From: a bacterium
GTDB taxonomy: Bacteria; Planctomycetota; UBA1135; UBA2386
NCBI GenBank assembly: GCA_024743115.1
Contig: JANSXC010000001.1
Span: 1-64,000 of the forward strand
DNA: 64,000 bases
Direction: 5' to 3'
Shown here: piece after piece, positions 25,146-33,670 of the stretch
Layout of the letters: every line of letters starts with the position of its first letter
Position numbering within the stretch: the first letter of the stretch is position 1
Position numbers and translations under genes: made by a program
Notes under the pieces: model-generated
The model's database searches: none
The model's input: the letters and a program-made list of their open reading frames with translations, nothing else
What the model was told of the DNA's origin: nothing

Positions 25146-27821
25146 ATGCGTTACGCCCAACTCCCGAAAGTCCTTCTCGCGCTGCCCCTCGCATTCGTGG
25201 CGGCATGCTCGGGCGGTTCGAACGACTCGGCCACCCTCAAGATCCGTTGTGGTGATGGCCAGCCGTTCTGCATCATCAGCTGCGACCTCGGCTGCTCCCA
25301 GACCGGTTGTGCGATCACCGAGATCGCCGAGAACCAGCGTCTGAAGTTCACGTTCAACGACCAGATCGCGGCGGAATCGGTGAACGGCTCGAGCTTCTCG
25401 ATCCGGACCGCTTCGGGCATCGCGCCCGAGGGCGATCTGGTCGTGGAGGGCAACGAACTGTTCTTCGTGCCGGGTGTCCGGACCTCGAACGGCGTCAGCA
25501 CGTTCGGCTTCCAGCGCAACGAGTCCTACATCATCTCCATCGCCGGTGGGCCGTCGTCGGCCTTCGGCGTGCAGTCGGCTTCGGGCGACACGCTGGGTGA
25601 GGAGTTCTCGTGCACGGTCATCGCGTCGCTCGGCATCACGGATGCCGACCAGCAGCCGCCGCGCGCCGAACTGGTCTCGCCGCGGGTGACGTTCGACGCG
25701 CCGCGTGATCCCACGATCATCGTGCGCTTCAGCGAACTGATCGACACCACGCCGCTGCAGGGCACGTTGACGGCGTCCTCGCCGGTGCGTGTCACGTTGC
25801 GGACCGCGGTCGAGGTCAACGGTGTGCTGACTTGCAACCGCGACTCGTCCGGCCTCGTGCTCGAGGGCATCCCGCGCCTCAGCACGGAAACGATCGGCGA
25901 CAACCCCGTGACCGTGGTCGAGTTCAAACCGACCGTGCTGCTGCCCAGCCTGTCGTGCGTCGAGGTCGCCGTCACGGCGGACCTGCGCGACCTCTCGGGG
26001 CGTGCGGCGACACCGGCTCGTTTCGAGTTCTTCACGGAGGCTGGCACGATCCGCGACTTCACCGTCACGGAGACGTTCGCGAATGACGCGCAGCTCGAAG
26101 CCAACACTTCGAGCGGGGCGTGGAACAACGGCGCGAGTGCAGGCCTGATCGGTGGCGATGGCCGCCACGGCCCCTTCGCCCTCAGCTACGGCACGCAGGT
26201 CAGCTCGACGGAGTATGTGTTCGACACCAACAGCGTGATCATCCCGTCGACGAACACGCTGACGGGGCAGTCGTACGACGTCACGGACGGCAAGTTCTAC
26301 TTCACCGAGATGGTCATCCCGACGGGCTTCACCGTGAACTTCGTCGGCCCGGTGCCGCCGCAGATCCGCGTTCGCGGGCGTTGTGAGATCGAGGGTTCGA
26401 TCAAGCTCAACGGCGCTGCGATGGAGACTTTCGACGCGCGTGGCGGCACGCAGAATCCGCTGCCATTCATCGCAGGTCAGCCCGGTGGTGAGCCGGGCGC
26501 CGGTGGTGGCTGGGGCGGTCGCGGTGGCAACGAGTGCGAAGGCACCGGCCCGATCATCGTCAACGGCGAGGTGCTGACCAACGGCGCCAACGGCGAGGAC
26601 GTCCGGCTGCTCGCCGGCCACGCCTACGCGACCCAGGTCGTCGACACCGGTGGCAAGGGTTCGGCGATGAACCCGCCGGGCGGCGGCGCGTCGCCGAACA
26701 CGCCGCAGGTCGGCTTCGTCTACCGGGCCTACTACTCGCCGGGTGGCGGTGGTGGTGGCTTCCTGCTGGCTGGCGGTGCCGCGTCGCTGCTCACGCCGGC
26801 GCCGTTGCCGGTCCAACTCGTCAACCTGCAGTTCGGCACGATTCCGAACGGCGGCGTGGTGTTCAACCCGCTGCCGCTGCCGACGAGCAACGACCCCGAG
26901 CTGTCGCTCAACCACTTCACCATCGGTGGCAGTGGCGGTGGTGGCGGCGCGACCCACGCGTTCGGCACGCTGTTCACGGGCAACCAGGACACCTACGTTG
27001 CCGGCGCCGGCGGTTCGGGTGGCGGTGGCGCCTGCGCGATCCGCGCCGGCGGCAACCTCACGATCAGCTCGTCTTCGGTGCTCGAAGCCAAGGGTGGCAC
27101 CGGTGTGGTGATCAACGGTCGTCGACCGGGCGGTTCTGCGAGTGTCGCCGACTGGGGCTTCGCGTCGCCTGGTGGCGGCGGTTCGGGCGGGTCGTTCCTG
27201 TTCCAGGCTGGTGAGAATCTCACCGTCGGTGCCACGATCGACACGAGCGGTGGTGGCGGCAGTCGCAACGACCAGATTGGCGTGCCGAACTTGCAGGCCT
27301 TCCGGGCCGAGGCGGGCGCGGGCTCGTCGGGCTTCTATCGCCTGGAGGCGGGCGGCACGGTGCAGCTCAACAGCACGGGCAACGTGCCGGCCTTCGACCC
27401 GGGGCAGCACACTGGTCCGCTGAACGACCGCGACGACTTCGTCGGCTGCACCTCGCTGTGGTATGCGACCGGTGAGATCTTCCCGCCGACCTGGCTGCAC
27501 TACGAGCTGGACATCGATACGGACGGCGACGGTGTTGCTGATCTCTTCTTCGACGACACGGGTTCGCCCGGCACGCAGGCGGCGAACTCGCTGAGCGGCC
27601 CGCTGCGCATCCAGTTCCAGGGCGCGCGCCTGACGCAGAACCCGCCCTTCGAGCCGCTGCCCGGCACGGCCGGTCCGTGGCGCGATGGCATCGGCACCGG
27701 CGCCGGCCAGGGCATCAGCCTCGACTCGCCGACCGGCTTCCGGTTCCTCATCACCTACAACCGTGCGCTCTTCCTGCCGACCTGGAGGATCGTCGGGTTG
27801 CGGGTCAAGGGCCGCGCCTGA
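25146..27821 (+). CDS. Large Gly-rich surface lipoprotein with Cys cluster and Ig-like domains (copy 2)
   Basis: 891-residue paralogue of the preceding gene, starting 24 bases after its stop. Lipobox VAAC puts the lipid Cys at 21. The same spaced cluster is present (C42, C46, C50, C55 in CIISCDLGCSQTGC), as are the Ig-like part (RLKFTFNDQIAAESVNGSS), the GGDGRHGPFALS junction, the FDTNSVIIPSTNTLTG stretch, a glycine-rich core and a C-terminal beta-rich domain. Overall order is conserved while side-chain identity is moderate, so the duplication is old or fast-evolving. A metal- or disulfide-linked knob at the lipid anchor is a possible role for the cysteines. Confidence 0.82.
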   Translation: MRYAQLPKVLLALPLAFVAACSGGSNDSATLKIRCGDGQPFCIISCDLGCSQTGCAITEIAENQRLKFTFNDQIAAESVNGSSFSIRTASGIAPEGDLVVEGNELFFVPGVRTSNGVSTFGFQRNESYIISIAGGPSSAFGVQSASGDTLGEEFSCTVIASLGITDADQQPPRAELVSPRVTFDAPRDPTIIVRFSELIDTTPLQGTLTASSPVRVTLRTAVEVNGVLTCNRDSSGLVLEGIPRLSTETIGDNPVTVVEFKPTVLLPSLSCVEVAVTADLRDLSGRAATPARFEFFTEAGTIRDFTVTETFANDAQLEANTSSGAWNNGASAGLIGGDGRHGPFALSYGTQVSSTEYVFDTNSVIIPSTNTLTGQSYDVTDGKFYFTEMVIPTGFTVNFVGPVPPQIRVRGRCEIEGSIKLNGAAMETFDARGGTQNPLPFIAGQPGGEPGAGGGWGGRGGNECEGTGPIIVNGEVLTNGANGEDVRLLAGHAYATQVVDTGGKGSAMNPPGGGASPNTPQVGFVYRAYYSPGGGGGGFLLAGGAASLLTPAPLPVQLVNLQFGTIPNGGVVFNPLPLPTSNDPELSLNHFTIGGSGGGGGATHAFGTLFTGNQDTYVAGAGGSGGGGACAIRAGGNLTISSSSVLEAKGGTGVVINGRRPGGSASVADWGFASPGGGGSGGSFLFQAGENLTVGATIDTSGGGGSRNDQIGVPNLQAFRAEAGAGSSGFYRLEAGGTVQLNSTGNVPAFDPGQHTGPLNDRDDFVGCTSLWYATGEIFPPTWLHYELDIDTDGDGVADLFFDDTGSPGTQAANSLSGPLRIQFQGARLTQNPPFEPLPGTAGPWRDGIGTGAGQGISLDSPTGFRFLITYNRALFLPTWRIVGLRVKGRA

Positions 27822-27840
27822 TCGCGCCGGCCGGTGGGGG

Positions 27841-27879
27841 CTGGCCCAGCGCTGGCCCTACACTGGCCCAAAGTGGCCC
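27841..27879 (+). repeat. Four near-identical CTGGCCC heptamers at 10-11-base spacing
   Basis: CTGGCCC at 27841-27847, 27852-27858 and 27863-27869, then GTGGCCC at 27873-27879, about one helical turn apart, with a CCAGCGCTGG palindrome across the first two. The array starts 19 bases after the lipoprotein stop. It could be a protein-binding array or a terminator-related structure. Confidence 0.65.
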
Positions 27880-27953
27880 TCAACTCGCCCGCGCAGCTGG
27901 CGCGTCCGCTGCGGGTATCGCGCGATGATCGCGCGGCCCGCTTCGCGCCCGGC

Positions 27954-27986
27954 GCCTGAGGGCGTCATCGCGACGCCGTCTCAGGC
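27954..27986 (+). terminator. Strong hairpin between lipoprotein and nrnA-like genes
   Basis: Arms GCCTGAG-GGCGTC (27954-27966) and GACGCC-gt-CTCAGGC (27972-27986) form a 13-pair stem with a 2-base bulge and loop ATCGC. No T run follows. It probably separates the two transcription units; the intergenic region also has a near-palindrome CGCGCGAT/ATCGCGCG upstream. Confidence 0.5.
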
Positions 27987-28030
27987 CCGAAGTTGAGCCT
28001 CCGGCGTGCCGGCCTTAGAGTTCGCCGGCC

Positions 28031-29020
28031 TTGACCACGTTTCATGAGCTGATTCGGGCGAACGACAGGTTCCTGTTGACCGGCCACGAGAACCCCGACG
28101 GCGATTGCCTCGGTGCCGAGGTCGCGTTGTGCCGTTTGCTGCAGGCGCTCGGCAAGCAGCCCGTGATCGTCAATCCCGATCCGATCGGCAAGACGTTCGA
28201 CTTCCTCCGCCGGCACACCGAGTTCGATCACTGCCGCCGCGACCAGCGGCCGCTGCCGGAGTTCGACGTCGCGGTCCTGCTCGACTGCTCGCAACTTTCG
28301 CGCCTCGGCAGTCTCGGGCCCCGGCTGCGCGACTCCGGCAAACCGCTGGCCGTCATCGACCATCACGTCGGCAGTGAAGCCGGCGACGGGGACGTGAGCT
28401 ACGTCGATACGACGGCGGCCGCGACCGGGGCGCTCGTCCGTCGGCTGTTCCGCGAGTTCGATGTGCCGCTCGATGTCGTCGCGGCAGAGGGCGTGTTCTT
28501 GTCGCTGGTCGCCGACACCGGCTGGTTCCGCTACTCGAACACCAACGCCGAGGTCTTCGCAATGGCGAGCGAACTCGTCGCAGTCGGGGTCGACGTCGGT
28601 GCGATCTACGACAACCTGTACCGGCGCAACCATCCGGAATCGGCGGGGGTGCTCACGGCCGCCATCCAGCGTCACCGCTTCGAGTGCGATGGGCGGCTCG
28701 CGATCGTGTCGCTCGACAAGAGCATCATGGAGCGCGCGGTGCGCATCGACTTCGATACGGACGCCGTCATGGAGCCGCTCCGTTCGCTGTCGGGCGTCGA
28801 GGTCGTCGCGCTGCTCAAGGAACGGTTCGATGGTTCGGTCAAGCTGTCGCTGCGGGCCCGCACCGACGTGGACGTCCAGGCCATCTGTAAGACGTTCGGG
28901 GGCGGCGGCCACACGAAGGCCGCCGGCGCGACGTTGCCGGGCAGCCTCGCGGATGCCGACGCCGCCGTCGTTGCGGGCGTGGCCAAGGCCCTCGCGGGAG
29001 TCGGAGCCGAATCGAAATGA
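28031..29020 (+). CDS. DHH-family phosphoesterase (NrnA-like oligoribonuclease/pAp phosphatase)
   Basis: 329-residue cytosolic phosphoesterase that cleaves short oligoribonucleotides and/or pAp. Order of motifs: HENPDGDCLGAE (first metal site), AVLLDCSQLSRLG, the DHH signature in VIDHHVG, and the DHHA1 glycine-rich FGGGGHTKAAGAT. Length is normal for NrnA. The start is a TTG giving MTTFHELIR; no in-frame ATG near it fits. Its stop overlaps the metallophosphoesterase ATG (ATGA), so the two phosphoesterases are coupled. Confidence 0.92.
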   Translation: MTTFHELIRANDRFLLTGHENPDGDCLGAEVALCRLLQALGKQPVIVNPDPIGKTFDFLRRHTEFDHCRRDQRPLPEFDVAVLLDCSQLSRLGSLGPRLRDSGKPLAVIDHHVGSEAGDGDVSYVDTTAAATGALVRRLFREFDVPLDVVAAEGVFLSLVADTGWFRYSNTNAEVFAMASELVAVGVDVGAIYDNLYRRNHPESAGVLTAAIQRHRFECDGRLAIVSLDKSIMERAVRIDFDTDAVMEPLRSLSGVEVVALLKERFDGSVKLSLRARTDVDVQAICKTFGGGGHTKAAGATLPGSLADADAAVVAGVAKALAGVGAESK

Positions 29021-29766
29021 GCGCGTTTGCGCTGATCTCCGATCTGCACTCGAACCTCGAGGCGGTCGAGGCGGTGTTCGCGCGCATCGATGCTCTTGGT
29101 GTCGACTACGTTGCCTGTCTCGGGGACGTCGTCGGATACGGCGCCGATCCGCTGCCGGTGGCGAAGCTCGTCATGCAACGCTGCAAGTGGACGATCCTCG
29201 GGAATCACGACTGGGGCCTGTTCCACGACCTCGACGACTTCAACCCGCTCGCGCGCGAAGCGCTGATGCACACGCGGAACATGCTCAAGCCCTCGCTGTT
29301 CCGGCCTCGCCGGCGCGCGGTTTGGGAGTTCTTGCGCGGGTTGCCGGAGCGCATGGACGACGGGCAGTACCAGTACTACCACGGTTCGCCGCGCGATCCC
29401 GTGATGGAGTACGTGCTCAAGAGCGACGGCTTCCTCGAGCCCGAGAAGCTGCAGCAGATCTTCGCGATGATCGACCGCCCGTGTTTCGTCGGACACACGC
29501 ACTGGCCCGGCGTGCATCGTGCGGACTACCGGTTCACCCAGGCGACGGATGAGCAGAACGTCTTCGATCTCGACGGACCCTGCATCGTCAATGTCGGCAG
29601 CGTCGGCCAACCGCGCGATGGCGATCCGCGCGCCAGCTTCGGTGTCGTGCGGGCCGGCAAGGTCGAGATTCATCGGGTGCCCTACGACTTCCGCCGTGCG
29701 CAGGCCAAGATCCTCGCGGCGGGTCTGCACCCGGCCCTGGCCGAGCGCCTCGCGCGCGGCAAGTGA
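29017..29766 (+). CDS. Calcineurin-like metallophosphoesterase (YfcE/MJ0936-like)
   Basis: 249-residue enzyme with the dinuclear metal motifs ISDLHSNLEA, GDVVGYGADP, GNHDWG and GHTHWPG, then the terminal GxVGQPRDGDPRAS region. It resembles the YfcE/MJ0936 group of small phosphodiesterases. ATGA overlap with the preceding DHH gene suggests a shared operon for nucleotide turnover. Substrate unknown. Confidence 0.9.
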   Translation: MSAFALISDLHSNLEAVEAVFARIDALGVDYVACLGDVVGYGADPLPVAKLVMQRCKWTILGNHDWGLFHDLDDFNPLAREALMHTRNMLKPSLFRPRRRAVWEFLRGLPERMDDGQYQYYHGSPRDPVMEYVLKSDGFLEPEKLQQIFAMIDRPCFVGHTHWPGVHRADYRFTQATDEQNVFDLDGPCIVNVGSVGQPRDGDPRASFGVVRAGKVEIHRVPYDFRRAQAKILAAGLHPALAERLARGK

Positions 29767-29795
29767 TCTGGCACAGCAGGTGGTCTGGCACAGCA
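29767..29795 (+). repeat. 12-base direct repeat between metallophosphoesterase and cutA
   Basis: TCTGGCACAGCA occurs at 29767-29778 and 29784-29795 with a 17-base period, just after the stop and before cutA. No further copies or an obvious operator geometry were seen. Confidence 0.7.
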
Positions 29796-29817
29796 AGGGT
29801 CCCGGAGTCGTGCATCC

Positions 29818-30141
29818 ATGAGTGCTCCCGAAGCCGTCGTCGTGTTGTGTACCGCGCCGCCCGCCGGTGCACGTGACCTTGCCAAGGCGCTCGTCGAAGG
29901 ACGGCTTTGCGCCTGCGTCAACGTGATCGACAACGTGCTGTCGACTTTCCGGTGGGAAGGGCGCGTCGAAAGCGCCGAAGAGGCGTTGCTCGTGATCAAG
30001 ACGACGGTCGCCGCCGCGGCGCGGCTGCGCGCCCGCATCGTCGAACTGCATCCGTACGACGTGCCCGAGGTGCTCGAGTTGCCGGCGACGGGGGGGCTGC
30101 CCGCCTATCTGTCCTGGCTGCGTGACGCCGTCGAATCGTGA
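29818..30141 (+). CDS. cutA: Divalent-cation tolerance protein CutA
   Basis: 107-residue protein of the trimeric CutA1 family, the normal length. Signature segments are VVVLCTAPPAGARDLAKALVEG, LCACVNVIDNVLSTFRWEG and ELHPYDVPEVLELPATGG. Family members bind divalent copper; the physiological role is unsettled. It follows the phosphoesterase pair by 51 bases and precedes a SLC13-type transporter on the same strand. Confidence 0.93.
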   Translation: MSAPEAVVVLCTAPPAGARDLAKALVEGRLCACVNVIDNVLSTFRWEGRVESAEEALLVIKTTVAAAARLRARIVELHPYDVPEVLELPATGGLPAYLSWLRDAVES

Positions 30142-30196
30142 ACCGCTGCCACCGTGGCTACGAACCGTGGCCGCTGACCGCGGCGGCGAATGCCGA

Positions 30197-31792
30197 ATGA
30201 GCGAGTCCACGAGTGATCCGGACCCGGTGCCCCGCGCGCGGCCAAAGCGGCACCGCGATGTGCAACTGCCGCGCGTCGCCGTCGCGCTCGTGATCGGTGG
30301 TCTCTGCGCCTGGCTCGGTGTCTACCTGCCGCTGCCGGCGGGCACGGATCCGGGGCCGGCCTGCCGGCTGCTGTTCGTGACCGGGCTGACGACTTCCTGC
30401 TGGCTGCTCAACGCGATGCCGATCGCGGCGGCCTCGCTGATTCCGCTCGCGCTCCTGCCGCTGTTCGGCGTGGCGTCGACCGCGACGCTGACCGACGGTT
30501 ACGGCCACCCGATCCTCTGGCTCTTCGGCGGTGGGTTCGTGCTCGCGCAGGCCGTCGAACGCTGCGGTCTCCATCGCCGACTCGCGCTGCGTGTCGTGGC
30601 GGCGCTCGGCCCGAATCCGCGCCGACTCGTGATGGGCTTCTTCCTCGCCGCGACGGTTCTGTCGATGTGGATCAGCAACACTGCGACCGCGCTGCTCCTG
30701 CTGCCGATCGGTATCGTGCTCTGCCAGCGCGCCGCCCAGCTCGGCGAGCTCGAGCCGCGCGCGCAGTCGAACTTCGCCGCCGGCGTGATGTGCGCGATCG
30801 CATTCGGAGCATCCATCGGCGGCATGGCGACCCCCATCGGCACCGCGCCGAATGCGCTGTTCTTCGCCGCGCACGAACCACTCGTCACCGCCGGCGCCCG
30901 GCCCGTGAGCTTCCTCGACTGGATGCTCGCGTTCGTGCCGTTCGCACTCGTGTTCGCCGTGCTCGCCGGTTGGGTGATGACGCGCTTCGGCCTGCCGGTG
31001 CCAGGACGGCGCTTCGAACGCGGGGACGAACTCCTGGCCGAGGCTCGGGCTCTGCCGCGGTGGAGTGCCGGCGAGAAGCGGACCGCGATCCTGTTCGGCC
31101 TCGCGGTGTTGCTTTGGACCACGCGGGGTGACTTCCAACTCGGCGGGGGCGACGTCATCCACGGTTGGGCGCACTATCTCGTGCCAGCGGGCGAACGCGA
31201 TCGGTTCATTGCCGACGGTTCCGTCGCCGTGCTCGTGGCGATCCTCGCATTCCTCGTGCCGAGCGGGCGTGAGCCCGGTGAACGGCTCGTCGATTGGGAG
31301 ACGGCGCAGAAGATGCCGTTCGATCTGCTGCTCCTGCTCGGCGGCGGCATCGCGATGGCGACCGCCTTCGGACCGACGGGCTTGTCGGCGGCGTTCGGCG
31401 AACTGCTGCGACCGCTGATCGGCGCCTGGCATCCGGGGGCGTTGTTCGCCGTGATGGTGCTCGGCGTGACCGCGCTCTCCGAGATCGCCAGCAACACCGC
31501 GTGCGCGACGATGTTGCTGCCGATCCTGCGCGATGGCGCGATCGCGACCGGCATCGATCCTGTCGCTCTCATGGCGCCGGCGGTGATCGCCTCGACGTGC
31601 GGCTTCATGCTGCCGATCGCGACGCCGCCGAACACCATCGTGTTCGCCTCGCGGCTGGTATCCTTCGGTCAGATGGCGCGTGCCGGTGTCTTGCTGGATC
31701 TGCTCGCGGCGCTGCTCTTGGTGCCGATGCTCTGGTGGTGGTGTCTGCCGATGCTCGGCGTCGATCCGTCGGCGCTCGGGGGCGGTGGCTGA
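30197..31792 (+). CDS. SLC13/DASS-family anion or dicarboxylate:Na+ symporter
   Basis: 531-residue polytopic transporter with about 11 hydrophobic segments. The two inverted-repeat SNT motifs are visible, ISNTATALLLLPI and SEIASNTACATMLLPI, and TPIGTAPNALFF lies between them. These sites bind Na+ and the carboxylate substrate in VcINDY and relatives. ATG 30197 (MSESTSDPDP) is preferred; a GTG at 30122 overlapping cutA is the alternative. Its stop overlaps the next start (TGATG). Substrate (dicarboxylate, sulphate, etc.) cannot be read from the sequence. Confidence 0.88.
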   Translation: MSESTSDPDPVPRARPKRHRDVQLPRVAVALVIGGLCAWLGVYLPLPAGTDPGPACRLLFVTGLTTSCWLLNAMPIAAASLIPLALLPLFGVASTATLTDGYGHPILWLFGGGFVLAQAVERCGLHRRLALRVVAALGPNPRRLVMGFFLAATVLSMWISNTATALLLLPIGIVLCQRAAQLGELEPRAQSNFAAGVMCAIAFGASIGGMATPIGTAPNALFFAAHEPLVTAGARPVSFLDWMLAFVPFALVFAVLAGWVMTRFGLPVPGRRFERGDELLAEARALPRWSAGEKRTAILFGLAVLLWTTRGDFQLGGGDVIHGWAHYLVPAGERDRFIADGSVAVLVAILAFLVPSGREPGERLVDWETAQKMPFDLLLLLGGGIAMATAFGPTGLSAAFGELLRPLIGAWHPGALFAVMVLGVTALSEIASNTACATMLLPILRDGAIATGIDPVALMAPAVIASTCGFMLPIATPPNTIVFASRLVSFGQMARAGVLLDLLAALLLVPMLWWWCLPMLGVDPSALGGGG

Positions 31793-33492
31793 TGCGCCGC
31801 CTCGTACTGTCGTGGCTCGGGCTCACCCTGCTGTTCTTCTCGCTCGGCCACAGCAACATCGAGAACCTCGATGCCACGGCCACGATGCACGCTGCGCGCG
31901 GCATTTGGCTGCGTGGCGACAGCGGTCTGCGGACGTTCGAGCAGGGCGCCGACTCGCTCGGTGAAGGCATGCTCGCGCACGAGGTGCGCCGGCGCGCCGC
32001 GGTGGGCGAGGCCTGGTACGGCAAAGAGGGCCAGAACGGGCGGATCTACGTCTGGTTCCCGATCGGTCACGTCTGGCTCATGCTGCCGCCCGTGGCCCTC
32101 GGTGAGTGGCTCGACGACGTCTTTCCGAACGTCGAGCAGACGTTTCGCGATCGCGTCGCGCCCGGGGTCAAGGACGCCAACCTGGCATCGAGTCTGTCGT
32201 ATCGCGACGGCCACTTCGTTTGGATCCAGGCGCTCGCGGCGTTGTGGCCCGCGATCTTCGGTGCTGCTTCGGTTCTGCTGTTGCTACGGATCGCACTCGC
32301 ACTCGGAGCCGCGCGACGCGATGCAATACTCGCGACGCTGGCGATCGCGCTGACGACCCAGTTCTTCCCACTGACACGCGAGAACTTCTCCGACGTGCCG
32401 GGGCTCTGCTTCCTGCTCGGCGCGTTGCTCGCGACGGTGCACGCGTTGCGCGGCACGGCGAGCACCCGCACGATGCTGCTCGGCGGGCTCGCGGCGGGCG
32501 CGGCCGTACTGACGCGCTATCCGCATGCGGTGCTCGTGCTGGTCTGCATGGCGGCGATCGCGCACGCGTGCTGGCGGCGCGGTTCGTGGCGCGGGCTGCT
32601 GGTGTTTGCACTCGGTGGCCTGCCCGCGTTCCTGCTCCTGTTGCTCACGAACTGGCTGCGCTACGGCGACCTCACGGAGACCGGCTATCCCAAGGCCGAC
32701 AGCTGGTTCAACTACCCGCTGTGGTTCGGTGCGACGAAGATCCTGTTCGCCGCGGGCAAGGGCATTCTGTGGTTCTCACCGCTGCTCTGGCTCGCGGTGC
32801 CGCTCGCGATCGCGCGCCGGCGTCAGGTCGAGCTCGGCGGCTTTGCGTGGCTGCTGCTCGCGCTGCCGCTGCTGCTGTTCAGCGCGACGAACGGCTGGCA
32901 GTCCGGGCAGTGCTGGGGCATCCGCTACGTGACGCCGGGCGTCGTGGCGTTGCTCGCGATCGCGTTGCCGCAGCTGCGGCCGTGGCAGTCCTGGCCGAAG
33001 GCGTTTTGGCTGTTGTTCGCGTGTGGCATCTTCGTCAACGTCACGGGCGTCATCACGCCGACGCGCGGCCACAACCAGCTCGCGGGCCAGGCGGTCCATG
33101 CGATGTATCAGCGCGAGTTCCAGGCCGGGCAGATCAGCAAGCTCGACTGGGAGAACCTCGACGAGGCGGACCATTTCTTCTTCCTGCCGCGGTTCTCGGG
33201 TTTGCACGCCAACTGGACCTACGCGTGGCGGTCGTTCGGCGGCAAGTTCGAGAACGCCCGCGAGCAGCCGATCAACGGCAGCGAGAACACGATCGAGCCG
33301 CTGTTCGGAATCCCGGCGGTGACCCAGTTCCACGTCTGGGCGCCGCAATACTGGGAGGATCGTGACGGCCGGCACCTCTGGTGGGTGTTCTGGGGCGCGC
33401 TCTACGGGATTTCCCCGTGGCTGCTGCTCCTGCCCGTGCTCGGGGGCGGGGCGCTGCTGCTGTGGCTCGGTCAGCGCCAGCCAGCCGGCTAG
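31792..33492 (+). CDS. Polytopic GT-C-like membrane protein
   Basis: 566-residue integral membrane protein with about 10-12 hydrophobic segments. The first external loop reads NLDATATMHAARGIWLRG, with an acidic residue where GT-C transferases bind the lipid-sugar donor. A large extracytoplasmic loop near residues 420-500 (ISKLDWENLDEADHFFFLPRF) precedes the last helix. Architecture suggests a PMT/ArnT-like glycosyltransferase, but key residues were not verifiable. It starts in a TGATG overlap with the transporter gene; longer in-frame starts run inside that gene. Confidence 0.68.
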   Translation: MRRLVLSWLGLTLLFFSLGHSNIENLDATATMHAARGIWLRGDSGLRTFEQGADSLGEGMLAHEVRRRAAVGEAWYGKEGQNGRIYVWFPIGHVWLMLPPVALGEWLDDVFPNVEQTFRDRVAPGVKDANLASSLSYRDGHFVWIQALAALWPAIFGAASVLLLLRIALALGAARRDAILATLAIALTTQFFPLTRENFSDVPGLCFLLGALLATVHALRGTASTRTMLLGGLAAGAAVLTRYPHAVLVLVCMAAIAHACWRRGSWRGLLVFALGGLPAFLLLLLTNWLRYGDLTETGYPKADSWFNYPLWFGATKILFAAGKGILWFSPLLWLAVPLAIARRRQVELGGFAWLLLALPLLLFSATNGWQSGQCWGIRYVTPGVVALLAIALPQLRPWQSWPKAFWLLFACGIFVNVTGVITPTRGHNQLAGQAVHAMYQREFQAGQISKLDWENLDEADHFFFLPRFSGLHANWTYAWRSFGGKFENAREQPINGSENTIEPLFGIPAVTQFHVWAPQYWEDRDGRHLWWVFWGALYGISPWLLLLPVLGGGALLLWLGQRQPAG

Positions 33493-33606
33493 CCTGCCGA
33501 GATCACCCTTGGCGCTCCGGCAGGCCAGCCTGCCGAGACCGTCGTTGGCGCTCCGGCAGGCCAGCCTGCCGAGACCGCCTTTGGTGCTCCGGCAGGCCAA
33601 CCTGCC
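33488..33606. repeat. 36-base tandem repeat with internal palindrome
   Basis: Three full units begin at 33488, 33524 and 33560, with a partial fourth at 33596. Each junction carries an 8-base perfect palindrome arm pair, CGGCAGGC-CA-GCCTGCCG, flanked by CTC/AG. Unit length is divisible by 3, so both strands stay open across it. It starts inside the last codons of the membrane protein and lies before the secreted protein at 33671. Confidence 0.88.
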
Positions 33607-33670
33607 CGCCGTCGGAATCCGCAACAGCCGTAAAGCCGATACCACGGGCGGTTCGATAGCGGAGGTGGCC

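Noticed and set aside
22479..27500. Very long open frames on the minus strand opposite both lipoprotein genes
   Set aside because: They give Arg/Ala/Asp-rich repetitive peptides without motifs and track the GC-rich third-position bias of the sense genes. The plus-strand frames have lipoboxes, Ig-like domains and a coherent Cys cluster.
33488..33606. CRISPR array
   Set aside because: Units are contiguous tandem copies without spacers and no cas genes are present.
33362..33670. In-frame extension of the secreted protein through the 36-base repeat
   Set aside because: The extension starts inside the membrane protein and encodes a repeat-derived peptide; a signal peptide and good ribosome-binding site mark ATG 33671 as the start.
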